Assembly: GCF_000150275.1 (NCBI RefSeq)
Contig: NW_002060950.1
Span: 918,106 to 982,105, forward strand
Source: Trichoplax adhaerens
Taxonomy: Eukaryota > Placozoa > Uniplacotomia > Trichoplacea > Trichoplacidae
Direction of reading: 5' to 3'
DNA: 64,000 nucleotides
In this document: piece after piece, positions 48,016-60,158 of the stretch
How positions within the stretch are numbered: the first letter of the stretch is position 1
Layout of the letters: every line of letters begins with the position of its first letter
Program-made: the position numbers and the translations under genes
The notes under the pieces: generated by a model
The model's input: only the letters and a program-made list of their open reading frames with translations
Told to the model about the DNA's origin: nothing
The model's database searches: none

Positions 48016-51000
48016 TTTATCAAGGTGACGGCTAGGCCCTTGAATTTTTATTCAATTGCAAGAAGAAAAAGAACAGCAGTAAATTGGAGACAGTATAAGA
48101 ACCAAATCCAAATAGAAACTAGGCCGTCGTTTCAATTAGATCAACGAGCCCTATTTCGAAGTTAAAAGAGATTGAATTTTTTCCTCTTCTCCCCCAATGT
48201 TTGAAAGTTATGAATGACAAAACAAAAGGTAATCAATTTCTTGTATAGGGTTGCGTTAGTGTAGGGGGTCCTATTTAGAATAGCGAAAAAAATATACTAG
48301 TAGAATTAGCAGAGCTTACAGTAGTATATGGATGTGGCTGGCCATCGTGACTGACAAGTAGCGCATTTTGCATATAGTGCTGATTGAAAGTGTTGCTATA
48401 GTAACCAATGATCTACGCTCTTGTCGACGTCACTATGGGTGGAAAACGATCTAAAAATAAGTTGACTTCTGTGATGTAGACGTCTTGCCGGTAGATCGTG
48501 GTACCGTATGCTATGTGGTACTGGAAAGATGGACGTACGGTCAAGAGGGCTCTCACATGGTGCTTACTGTAAGTAGCTTCTTCTTGCTCAAGTTGGACAT
48601 TAGTTCTGCCAATATTCTTATGACTTTAGTACGAGAGAGTGCCTGGAAAATAGGAAGGCAGCAAGTGGAAGCTTGCCCCTATCCTATTTTGTATTAGAGT
48701 TCGAAGAAGAATATCATCGGTATAGTCATTTAAACAAACGTAATATTCTCAATAGAAGTTCAGCACTAGAAATGCTCGATTGTCATACTAGTACCCTTTA
48801 TCGATCAGCAAGCACTAGGAAATAGGCACTGCCGCTTTGCCATACTAGAGAGTAGTCTACTATATCATACGGTAGTCCAAGCTTAATGGATACCAGCGAA
48901 TTTTCAATATGGCACCGCCGATATGGCCATGACGTAGTTGTGTACAGTTTTATTTTTAGACTGGGCGGAGGCATAAATAAATCATTTAAAAGGAGGGCTA
49001 TAGACAATACCGTTGTAGTCTATGAAAGTTATTGATCATTGTATGGATGGAATGAACAAATAGACACAATGTTGTTCATATTCTATAAGTGGCAAAACTG
49101 CATTTGTACTTAGAGCAATTCTAGGCAGGCTTGGCAAATTTCGAAATAGGACCGTTCAAAATGAAATAATGGCTGGTACTACCGTGATGTACTATATATT
49201 AGGCCCAACCAGTATGGATACTGACAACGTTGATACTTTGCGTAAATAGCTTCAACTTCGCAATGTATCAGAATGGATAGCATTTATATTGGCTGGGCCT
49301 AACCTAACTTGCATGCTGTGTTTGGCAATGGTATTCCGATTACGAATGCCTTGTATAGGATAGGAGTATGACAGGATATAGAGTAGTAGGACAGCCTAGG
49401 CCTACAGCAATATCTGTACTCCGGCATTTTTGGTATTAAGGAGACGTCAGACTTGTAACTTGAAATGAATTCTGCGGTATCTTACTCAATTAGCATTAAA
49501 TTGGTATACGAGTGCGTATTGAAATACTATACGTATATTTTAGCACAGTAAAGCACGCATGGACACTAAGTATTACAAGCAGGGTAGTAGACTAGTATCA
49601 ATTAAATACATAGAACATCAATCTACGTTAGGACATCAACTTAAATAATCCTAATTCGTTTTGCCATGGTTATTTGATTAGCAAAGAGACGCACTGTCAA
49701 GTATTGCAATACAGTATAGGGCAGTAAAACGCCTACGATTAGATTTAAATAGTTTATACCGCGGAGATTATTCCTTGGCTAATTTTCACTGAACAGCTTA
49801 GGATCGCAAAGGTTACTACTTCAAGAGACTGCTGATTCATAGCTTGTCGTGAACGTATATCAATGAAGTGATTACATTGCTGTATATAGTAGTATTAACT
49901 CTACCGAATAGATTCTATCATCATGGCGTTATGATGTACTAAAAATGTAATTCACAGCTTATTATGAACGTGTATTGATACAATGATCACATTAGCGAGT
50001 TTAAGACCAACACAACGTACATCGTTGACAAATACTTGTAACTATTCGCCGTCCGCTCATCTTAATAGCAGCATTAACTCTACCCGACAGAATTGCATCA
50101 TCTACTGTATGTGTTACCCTGTACAAAAAAATTAATATTTTGTGACAGTATTAATTAACTCTATGAAGGATTTTCATCATAAATATGCTACGTTGAGCTA
50201 TAAACCGGACAAAATTACGGTGCCCATGACTATACCGTCAGTAATGCAGTAATACGCAGAAATGGGTTGCATGATGGTATTTCATCCATACGTTCTTTAC
50301 TTATCTACTTATAGACAGTATTAATCTTGGTAGATTCAGCTATTCTTTGAATTAGAGCATTATGAAATTAAACGCTATATTGCAGTACTGGTATATAACG
50401 TTCAAATATTAAATAAAACAGAGATTCACAAATACTGTACAGTATACGATAAATTTATATACGATCGTATTGTCTTTGTAACTGCGTACTTAATTAGGGC
50501 TCGCTCGCGATGGTATTTTTAAAATTTACTGTATTGTCGTTAGTCTAATCTCAATCTTAAAAAGCAATATTCCTATTTCCGCTTATCCGGTAATGCACTT
50601 GACGCCTTTATTAGAGAAAATGGCTTATGCATGGCTTCCTGCTAGATATATCATGTATTTACTTAATGATCTATACTACGTCTTACATATACCTAGACAG
50701 GGTAATGAAGTTGAAATGCAGTCATCGTTGTAGAACTGGCGTCTGCTAACCATTAATAATCTCTGGTCTTAAGAAGTCACTTTATCTATTAATAGTAAAT
50801 ATGACCATTCGTTGCTATCTTATAAATCATGCAGGAGTCTTGCTGGATGACAGTCTTTCATACTTGCCAGTGCAGTATGTAACGGTTATGGTTTCAATGA
50901 TTGATCTAGCCGGTCGGCAATCATTCCAAAATTTTATTCAAAAACAATACAGTGCCGACAAATAATTATAAGAGTTTATCGACATAAGTTCAAAATATAT

Positions 51001-51499
51001 TAAATGAACAGTTAATCATTAGATATATTAGCCACCTCATATCAAAAGCTTCAAATATAACTAAGCTAACTTCAATAAATTCATTATGTAATTTTACCAG
51101 CTACAGCCAGCAATATTCTAGAGGCTTGCGCTGTGCGACAGCTAAGCCCGAACAATTTGCAACATACAGCACACTTAAGCTAGAACTGAAGCATTGGTAT
51201 TAGTTAAATCGTCTACTGAACTTGCGCTACCCCTTTGCTAGTTCAATGTTTCCAAACACGAATTGATAAAAAACAGTCGAAATTGGACAGTTACATGACC
51301 GTAATTAACATTTAGATTTTATACGAGTATTGAAAAAGGAAAGAAAGTGCAATATCTGAACAATTAATTCAGAACGCTTAAAAAGATGATATGACATTGG
51401 ATAGAGTGCATAACATCGAGTTTTATGATTCTATCAATGAACGATATCTTAAATCAAAGCATTTTAATTAATTAGTATGTTTAAGTAGTACCATTTTCA
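48016..51499. other. Intergenic between EVC2-like and PGM3 genes
   Basis: Apart from the X-box, 3.5 kb without a supported gene. Frames near 48485-48697 and 48798-49007 have no domain features and no plausible splice partners. Similar phrases recur weakly (for example 'ttcacagcttattatgaacgtgtat' near 49955 and 'attcatagcttgtcgtgaacgtatat' near 49830). Confidence 0.4.
48392..48405. promoter_or_regulatory. RFX-type X-box with adjacent CCAAT box
   Basis: GTTGCTATAGTAAC fits the X-box consensus of two half sites (RYYNYY and RRNRAC) around AT at every position, and is followed at once by CCAATG. A CRE-like GACGTCAC lies about 20 bp further (48426-48433). The site is 377 bp before the ATG of the minus-strand EVC2-like gene. 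RFX factors drive ciliary genes in animals. Confidence 0.6.
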
Positions 51500-54400
51500 C
51501 TATTTCGCTTGCGGCCTAGGACCAACGCCGCCAGCAAAATCATATACTTTGTTTGCTACCGCATATGCTAATTCATCAGTCAGACTTCGAGTTTCCGCTT
51601 CTGCATAAACTCTAACGACATCTTCAGTTCCCGATGGTCTAAGTATACAAAGATATATCCATGATTTCCATCAGCACAATTATTATGTTATCAATCATTC
51701 ACGAAAATATGCAGTTTGGAAGATTTCTTTAAAGTAAGGAAACTATAGTGTATCTGGCTAAAATCGTCATAGATAAACCAAAAAGTGTTTAAATATTGCG
51801 TTTACTTGCGTAAGCCAATTGACTCAGCGCATACCTTACAAATGATCTACCGGCCTTAACTGCTGAGACTAGCTTGTTTATTTCTTCTTGTAGACCTTCA
51901 GGTGAGGTGGTTTCTGTTTCCGCTTTGATCGTTTTTATAACCGTGCGATCTTTAACCTACGGACAAATTATTTTATTTACTTACAAATGAAAAAAATTGA
52001 GAATCGAGGTTTAAATTGCTTTCGCGATCATTAATATTTACAATTTCACAACTACCAAATAATATTTATTTATTAAATCTGGTACTCAATGCTTTGTAAT
52101 AATCGGATAAAAATTACTGTAATTCGCGTATATACGACCAACCTTGACTTTTAATTGTCGGTTCGGTAGATCAGAGTACATGCTGTTCCAATCATTTAAA
52201 TTGTATCCTTTTCTGTTAAGTATTGTTTCAATTACTAAAAAGTCAGAAATGGCATCCCCAACGGTCTAGTGTAACGAAAAATTTAGTGTTTTAGTTGAAA
52301 TTTTCTTCTACAAAGGAAGCAATTGCCATTATATTTAGGAAATTATAGTACATTTTACCTCATTAACTAAATTGATAAAGTCTAGCAATTCCGACATTTC
52401 TTTAGATCTAATATGTGATAATAAAGCGTACTTCAATAACACCATTGCATTATAGTATAATTGTCCAATCCAGTTTGAAACTTACTTTACACTTTTTATT
52501 TTCTCTACAGCTACATCACTGAAGATTACCTAATAAATTTAAATGCTTTATTTTAAAACGTAATTCTACATACTGCAATAAGTTAATACAATTGTCATAC
52601 AGTTCCGTGGCCATTTGCTTCAAAATAAACGCCAATGTCATACTCTAAGGCTTTATGATGTAGGTGTTTTACGCCAGTCTTTACACAAGACACGGGAACG
52701 TCCTATTCCAGTTTAAAAAATTATATGTAGTTAGAAAATGGAATAATGCCTATGCTATTGGATATTAGATCTGATAACAAACCACTGATTTTTGAAGATA
52801 TTCCGTGGATCTTCCATTTGCATAAGCCGTTTGAATGACGCCTATTAATATTAAAATATGTACAGTATAGAGATTGTACACACGTGAATATGGCATCGAT
52901 GGAACTACTACTATTGCAAATTACCTACCAAGGTTTAGTTTCAGGTTGGCTTTCGAAAGTAAATCTTTAATAAAACTAGCAATCTACAGAAGAACACCAC
53001 TATTAATTTCAAGCAGTAAGGCAAAACAAGTGATAATTAATTTAAGGCTTTATTGATTGTTACCAATGTCGACATTTTATCTCCATCCAACAGTTTAAAT
53101 TCATTATCTACAATAGAAGGCATTAGTACAAAATGGCCCTTACGTATGTAAACGGTATTAGCTGTGTTTGAAGGTGTTGAAATCTACTCACCTTTACCAA
53201 TGTAAAAATATAAGATTCTATCTGCATCACCATCAAAACTGACACATTTTTCGTGCGGTTGGACACGTATACCTGCATGTATTAAATTCGATGGGATAAC
53301 ATCACTATACGTGTAGATCTTATATTGTGCAAGACATTCTATACTGACCCTCAGGGAGACATTGATTAATTTTTACGTAGTCAGCTCCACACTGTTGTAT
53401 GCGATATTAAGTTGATTAGTAGTCATATTTAAGTTGGAGATTGAATATATTGCTGCAAATTAATTGCAAGGTATTAAATTACCTTGTCATTTAATTTTCC
53501 ACTAGTACCGTCATTGAAAACAGATATATTTACACTGTTGCCGAGGTATTTTTGCAATTGCTTGATTTTGTCAGCTCCGACACCATTCGCTCCGTCTACT
53601 TTGACACCTAATTTTGCTTGATCGCCGATCTTTAAAAAAGATATATTAATATTGAAAAATGTTGATTATTTATTACACTGAGATGGTGATAGAAAAAAAT
53701 TTTAAATAGTGACTCACTTGTAACTTTAAGAATGCATTTGATAGCTTTCTATAATACCCCTCTTCGGTCGGTTCACCGTATTGCCCATTGGTGTTAATGC
53801 AGCGTACAATATAATGTAGCTGAGGGGTAGATAAAATTCCTATATTTGATAGATATATGTCGTTATGAATCTCTAGAGACCCAGTAGATATCGATTTACG
53901 TCATCCATATAATAACAGTGTAACTTATTGAATAATACTGACCATAGTCTTGATAATCCTTCTGTATGCATTTTGCACCTTCAATTACAGCTTCTGCTAA
54001 CTTTAATCCACTTGGTCTGGAAAAATAAATGCAATTCGAATATTAGTTACGAAGTAGTGGCAATAATGGAATCTCCGCAAAATTGACAAGTAAAGCAGAA
54101 TAGCGAGAGTTACATCGTAGCTTCTATTTCGAGAATAATTTGGAGCATATTTTACCTAGTGTCTCTAGCTAGGCAAACACAAGACTTTGCATTTAAATCT
54201 AATCCAGTCTCTTTCACGATGGCTTCTAATGCTGATCCTAAATCTTCAGCCCTACAGATTATTAAATAGAATAAGACGAAAAGGCTATAACATTACCCTT
54301 GAAGTTATGTTTTTGAATCGTTTTTTACTGTCTACGATATTTTTGTTAATTTAGTGCAACGGCTTTTATTTCAGATTATTCGTTGTAACAATAGAATCTG

Positions 54401-55894
54401 TACCTGCAATTTGCTAGTGAAGTAGCGTAACTTTCCCATGAGTCCTTCAGCATTTCTCCCATTGGATCGATCAATTTAACACCATTATCCTTCAGGAAAG
54501 AGAATTTCGCGATTATAGGGCTTTATATCGTATATTATTTACTTGCAATGTATTGTTTCATAGTCATGCCCTTCATTACCTCAACCGGATTATGAGACGC
54601 TGTAATCATGACACCAATGGAAGCTAAAAGTTTAAGATAGATTACGAAAGTTATCTATATGTATACTGCAGTTATGAGATATCCTGCACATTGATCTGAA
54701 ATGATATCTTAACGTCCAAATTTGATTACAAAATTATACCGAGTTGTTGAGTTAAATCTAGGGCATTGAAATATTATACTGAAACGATACCTGAATTCTG
54801 ATAGCGCTAGAAATGAGTTCATTTAGTTTAGAAGTATACAGATACTATTACCTTGCGTAGCCTTTGAACGTAATGCTGCCAATAAACCCATACGAAACAT
54901 AACTGGTTCTAGAAGGTCAGCCCTATAAACAGTATCACCAGCGATTAATTGAGAACGCTTTTGATAATGTATATCTACGGGTCTATTTTAATATTCATTG
55001 ATAGCAGGATAAATTATAGGATTGATAATGATTAGCATAGCTAATCAACATGGTACTTATGGTCATGCATGTTATTGCTCGATCTTGATAGTACCATTTA
55101 CACATCTATTGATTGTTTGTAAAGATGCTTATTTCTTTTCTCATTGGTCTCAAGATCGCGCAATAATGAAGTGTGGCAACATTGCATATCAAGTCATTGC
55201 ATTTTGTGGATATACATTATCGTATCCTAACTTGAGTAGGTAAAATTGATATCAATGTTACAGTAGAAATTGAGTATAGTTAATGTCAATAAGTATTCAT
55301 GAGATATGTATGAGATAATGCGACTTAAAGATAATTATATAATTCAATCTTACTGTAGACTCTATCGTTGCAGCGTATTAATAATACTGCATAATGTCCA
55401 CTCAAATATTGTACCAATAGTACGTTAAGCGGTGTTTCCGATACCTGATTGAACAATATCAATGAATTATAAGTATCTATCTAGGTTCATTACGGCCATC
55501 CATTAGTCTCATTTTATCTCAACAATCAATAATATCAAAACATCTTAGCTTGAGTCCAAGCACAAAACCTTAATCTAAAGTGAAGTTGTCAAATAAATTG
55601 AATCATCCATAAAGATACTAGTTTCCCAGGTAGCCTAATACAGACTGGAGTGGCTGAAAATAGCTACATATCATAGTGGATAGACTGCATAGACCAGTCA
55701 AATTGTTGGTATAAAATTGACAATTTTCAATGTTGACACTGGTTATTTTAGTTCATTAACGCCCTACCCATTACTACCCATCTAAGTATACATACATACT
55801 TTGTACGAAATCCAGCAGTTCCATAGGTGAATTTAACCGCTGGTAATGGATATTGACTTGCTACAGATTGAAGGGTTTCAATATTGATCGACAT
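51500..55894 (-). CDS. PGM3: Phosphoacetylglucosamine mutase (about 19 exons)
   Basis: Starts at ATG 55894 ([11 protein letters not shown]) and ends at TAG 51500-51502. Checked exons: 55800-55894, 54852-54922, 54580-54623, 54404-54489, 54156-54251, 53943-54016, 53718-53819, 53483-53629, 53349-53391, 52143-52265, 51835-51956 and 51500-51638; about seven more lie between 53.28 and 52.36 kb. The enzyme converts GlcNAc-6-phosphate to GlcNAc-1-phosphate in UDP-GlcNAc synthesis. All hallmarks are present: the catalytic serine loop ITASHNP, the metal loop SFDGDADR, the sugar-recognition loop YFEANGHGT, and the phosphate-binding loop [15 protein letters not shown], plus the conserved blocks [17 protein letters not shown] and DLPNRQLKV. 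Phases agree at all joins I tested. The open frame extends upstream of 55894 but lacks conservation, and an aligned N-terminus supports MSIN as the start. Confidence 0.96.
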
Positions 55895-56299
55895 GATGAT
55901 TGGGATGGTGGCCAATACTACGTTGAACGCTTTCCTTCTTGAATCCAATGGCAAATTCTCCTCTACTCCAGCAGCAAGCCAGTAGAAAGATGAGAGACGA
56001 GTTGCAACAGCTGCAAGCAATCAATGGCCACGTCAGGTATGGTAATGTACCATGTAAGAGTAGAGGTATAGTGGCAGCGTATAGCAGGATATGCTGGCAA
56101 TGATTGTTTGGAATAGAGTTTGCAGCGTCCGGTATCAGGTCTGTCCGTGTCGTGTATGGTAGTGTTCCATGTAGGAGTAAAGGTATACTAAAAGCGTATG
56201 ATAGCATATGTAAAGAGTGATGCTTGTATCACTCTTTATTGTCAACACGAACTGGATGATGGCGTTTATTTCCACTCAGGACTAGTCAAGAAGTCTTGG

Positions 56300-56336
56300 G
56301 GACTTCTAGATATACTTCAAGTATTTCTAGAAGTCC
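56300..56336. repeat. 37-bp near-perfect palindrome
   Basis: ggacttctaga (56300-56310) and tctagaagtcc (56326-56336) pair perfectly. The centre 'tatacttcaagtatt' is itself nearly self-complementary, so almost the whole element can fold. It is followed by 'atgg', giving the 'agtccatgg' ending also found in the foldback at 26480-26543. Confidence 0.75.
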
Positions 56337-58130
56337 ATGGTCAAATTTAGGAATTAACTATACTGCACCCTAGGATATGGTCACAGTAGCGTTCACTTGG
56401 CTAGTAGCTGATGCAACTGTGCTCCTGTCCTTTGAAACGCACTTATAAACATTCTACACTGGATCTACACTGGATTACACTGCACTGTGGTTCAAGGGAC
56501 GAGCAACAACATCAAGGCAGAAGAAAAACGATAGAGTAAAACAATCGAGATTTCGCTTTTGCAATATGGTGAACGATCATTTTGCAGTCCTTCGATCGCT
56601 TTTGCTGTACTCCTCATCACGGATCAAGTGGACATACGCCAGAGCAATATCATAGGTGTTCAACACCATATTAGAGTATATATCTGTAATAAATGCGTCT
56701 CACAATAACAATCTTAGTCAAATGGTATTGTCTAAAAGGCTTTAAATTATAAGGTTTTAGGAATAGTAGAGCAATAATTAATTACTACAAGAATCTGGTC
56801 TAAAATCGAAAGTATTCCGAGCTCAAAGCCGCTTTGAAGTCTCTTCTCCCTGGTGAGCTCATCTCTGCAGTTCTTATGTAGTGTACATTTAGTTAAATTC
56901 ATTTATGATAACCTGATAACTCTACATCAGACATGGGTCATCATACAAAATACTTTTCTCTAATAGTACATCATTATTTTCTACAATCTAAATCCTTCTA
57001 CTTAAGGTGTCACTACTCTTCTATTAACGTCTAGCCCCTTTCTCCGAAGGGCATCTTAACCACTACAGTCTTTCTAGCTACATCAATCTTGTACCATCAT
57101 TAGTCAACTGGCTGCTATTAGTTATTAACAGTTTCTGATATAGTAGTTAGCAATCATCTAATATTAGCTTCACGGTAATATCTATTCAGAGTAACCTAAC
57201 TATATCAAATATAGCTATCCGTAAAATCAAATATGGGTATATCACTACAATATCAATGAAAACAAGTGGAGTACATGGCATATAAGTAGAAAGCAACGAA
57301 ACAACCTTTATCCTGATGTTTTCCGTCAGACTACTTTATGTACTCTGGTATCAATGAAAACAATATAGGATTTGTTTCATCTGCGTCCAATTGCATGATG
57401 TGAATTTAAATAATTCATTTTCCAGAGGTGTTATAGCATTGTACTGAGCGATCTGTTCGCAATCAAGACTTTAATGCAGTAAATGACTACTTGGGAATTC
57501 ATTCCTGTGAAGAGTACAGTTCAAATGGACACTTGACCAGTAAAATAAGTTAGTCTGGTCGTTTTAGACAGGGAAGTGTTGTTGCCAATCTCTTTCTCTC
57601 TCTTTGGTTTTTACTAGTCCCCTATTGGATTACAGTACTACAACAGTCACAGTGGCTAATTGCAAACAACAAGTGCTGGAAATGAACTACTAGATGCGAT
57701 ATATTGAGTAGTCCCTAAAGTAATAAAGTTATCCAGTAGTAGTCAAGATTGCACACTCCATATAGGAGAAATGCTTACGATGCAACTTGGTCTAACGCAT
57801 TGGCAGATTGTTTTCTCTTTAAAGTCATACAGTACCCTCATAATTGAGTATCGATATCATAGTGTACAACCAATAGAGTTCTTCAAAGGGGTAGAGGATT
57901 CATTTCTGTCCAGAATCAATTGCATGATAATGTATAATCTGATTATGAATAATTACAAAATAATCAAGTCCTAATAATAAATTGATTGATCTAATTTGGT
58001 CAATAAAAGTACAGTAGATAGAGATGGAGACCTATCGCATAAATTGTTGCCTACTACAGTATTGATTGGACACTCTTGTATCAATACCTCGATACGCCGC
58101 GAAACGTCATAAACTCGCTATGGAGCTTTT

Positions 58131-58157
58131 ACGCATGCGTCGTCTCTACGTAGCAAC
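58131..58157 (+). promoter_or_regulatory. RAB28 proximal promoter: NRF1-like palindrome and X-box-like half site
   Basis: ACGCATGCGT (58131-58140) is a perfect palindrome close to the NRF1 core. Directly after it, GTCTCTACGTAGCAAC (58142-58157) contains a good X-box half site (AGCAAC) with a poor partner. They are 113-139 bp before the ATG, in a small CpG-containing patch that stands out from the AT-rich surroundings. Confidence 0.35.
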
Positions 58158-58269
58158 GTCTTGACGTTCCTTCAGCTTTCAAGAGTTTAGATTTTAAACT
58201 GGCTCTGGATTTCCAGTTGGAACAATAGTTTCTATGCAACTGTAAAACACTTACACAATAAATGCAATA

Positions 58270-60158
58270 ATGTCTGATGAAGAAGGCGAAGTGATTAGGG
58301 ATAAGCAAATTAAAGTAGTACTCTTAGGCGATGGTACTGCGGGAAAGGTATTGTACAAATTTGAATTCAATAATTAGTATAAAATAGAGGAGAAATGGAT
58401 TGACGATAGCAATAGGATTCGTACGATGATGATCGATCTAAGCAACGTTATATCTAGAGGAAAGATATTTCTTGTCATGCTATGGAAAAGATTTTATTAT
58501 AGTTTTGATAAGATTGGGATAGGAAAGAATAATGCCAATTTCTTTTTTAATCATTTCCTTTAATTTATGCCCAATAGACATCGATCGCATCTAGATATGC
58601 TCAAGGTGGTTATAATAGAGAATACCGTCAAACTGTCGGGCTTGATTTTTTTCTAAGGAGGATAGTATTGCCCGGTACGCTAATTGAAGGATTGAATTGA
58701 TCCTATGTTAACCAAACTATATTACAGAATGATTCAATCAATCTATTGCTCGAATTTCCATAAAAATCTTGCTTTTATGCCAGTCTTTGATAAATCAGTT
58801 AAAAATTGTATTAACCGGCAGAATTTATATGTATATATACAAATCATGATTAGGTGATGTTCATGTAGCAATGCAAGTTTGGGATATTGGTGGTCAAACA
58901 TTAGGTGGCAAGATGGTTAATAAATATATTTACGGCGCTAAGGTGATGAACGTACTGAAATGAAAGATTTTTCTCTTTTGAAAAACTACTCTATTGTATA
59001 CATGGACATGGACTTTATATTTTACGAAGTGGTTAACTTTATACCTTACTAAAAATAATATATTTTGACTTTACAACAATTATAGGCTGTTCTCTTAATT
59101 TATGATATTACCAATCCTAATTCATTTGAAAATTTAGAGGATTGGTATTCTCTTGTTCGGAATATGTTTAAATCAGAAAAAATTCCTCATATAGCAATAG
59201 TCGCCAATAAAAGTAGGTATTTACGACGAAGGATGCCTTATCGAATATTATAATGTAGCTAATACGCTGCATTTTAGAGCTGTTTGATAAACATAGAGAA
59301 TTATACATGTATACGCATAGAAACAAATCACATAGTATTTTTTTAAGGACTACCCTGCATTACTGGTTAAAAAAACAATATCTATTTATCTGCCACTAGA
59401 AGAATCACTAAACAGAATAATGCGCTAATTGTGTATCATTTCTACACTATTAAAATTGTCAAACTTTATATCACAATTAGTAGCGTCTATAAATTATTGT
59501 CAAGGACTTTATTTATAATTATAATGACGTATTTGATAATGTGCAATTTAGTGGATTTAGAACATATGAGAGCAGTAAAGCAGGAAAAACATACTAAATT
59601 TGCTCAAGAACACGGATTTTCCAGGTTTGAATTGACTAACAGTAAAATTTTCAATCATTTATAAAGTTAAACATGAAATTTTTCAATACTTTAATTGATA
59701 CTGTATTTTTGGTTTATTATTTATTTGATGGCATTACTTGTCTATTTGACCCTATTAGCCATTTCATTTCGGCAAAAACAGCTGATCAGGTAAGCTGCTA
59801 ATAGCTATGAATCTTGATATAAAAGAGGAATTATTTTTACTTCCATTGAATTAATTTAAATGTCTTATGATTAGGTTGAGACTTGTTTTCAGCGAGTCGC
59901 AGCTGAGGTTTTAGGGATAAAGTTATCAAAGCCGGAAATAGAAGAAACTTCGGTATGTTTGCCTAACTTCTTATCAAACACTGTAGTGAATATATTCTAC
60001 CTTTAAGTTAGGCCTGCTATCTCCAATTTGGTTTCAATTTTATCTATCAATCTATGTAGCGAGTAGTAAAGGCCGAAATTGTCAAGTATGATGGTGAATC
60101 ATTGGCTAATGCTATGCCACCAGTCAAACAACGAAGTATGGCTTGTACGATTCAGTGA
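58270..60158 (+). CDS. RAB28: Rab28-like small GTPase (8 exons)
   Basis: Exons 58270-58347, 58578-58674, 58854-58942, 59086-59212, 59552-59624, 59759-59789, 59875-59952 and 60060-60158 join with matching phases into 223 residues; human RAB28 has 221. Nucleotide-binding motifs are intact: P-loop GDGTAGKTS (from residue 20), switch II WDIGGQ (the Rab28-specific variant of WDTAGQ), NKMD and SAK. The blocks [16 protein letters not shown] and [11 protein letters not shown] are diagnostic for Rab28. The protein ends in CTIQ, a CAAX-like box for prenylation, as in other Rab28 proteins that end in a single-cysteine CAAX. Rab28 is a divergent Rab associated with the BBSome/intraflagellar transport and the periciliary membrane; in humans its loss causes cone-rod dystrophy. 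Confidence 0.96.

Larger units (their letters stand above)
55895..58269. other. Intergenic between divergent PGM3 and RAB28
   Basis: Holds both promoters. A direct repeat of about 63 bp occurs at about 56030-56093 and 56150-56212 ('ggtatggtaatgtaccatg' / 'tgtatggtagtgttccatg'), and a 37-bp palindrome at 56300-56336. No gene is supported in the rest; short frames at 57771-57974 lack features. Confidence 0.5.

Noticed and set aside
48485-49007. Frames of about 70 codons upstream of the EVC2-like gene
   Set aside because: No conserved features; the region is better explained as promoter and intergenic DNA.
55748-56207. Longer frames overlapping PGM3 exon 1
   Set aside because: They extend into intron 1 and a duplicated upstream block; only MSIN... 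to FRTK is conserved PGM3.
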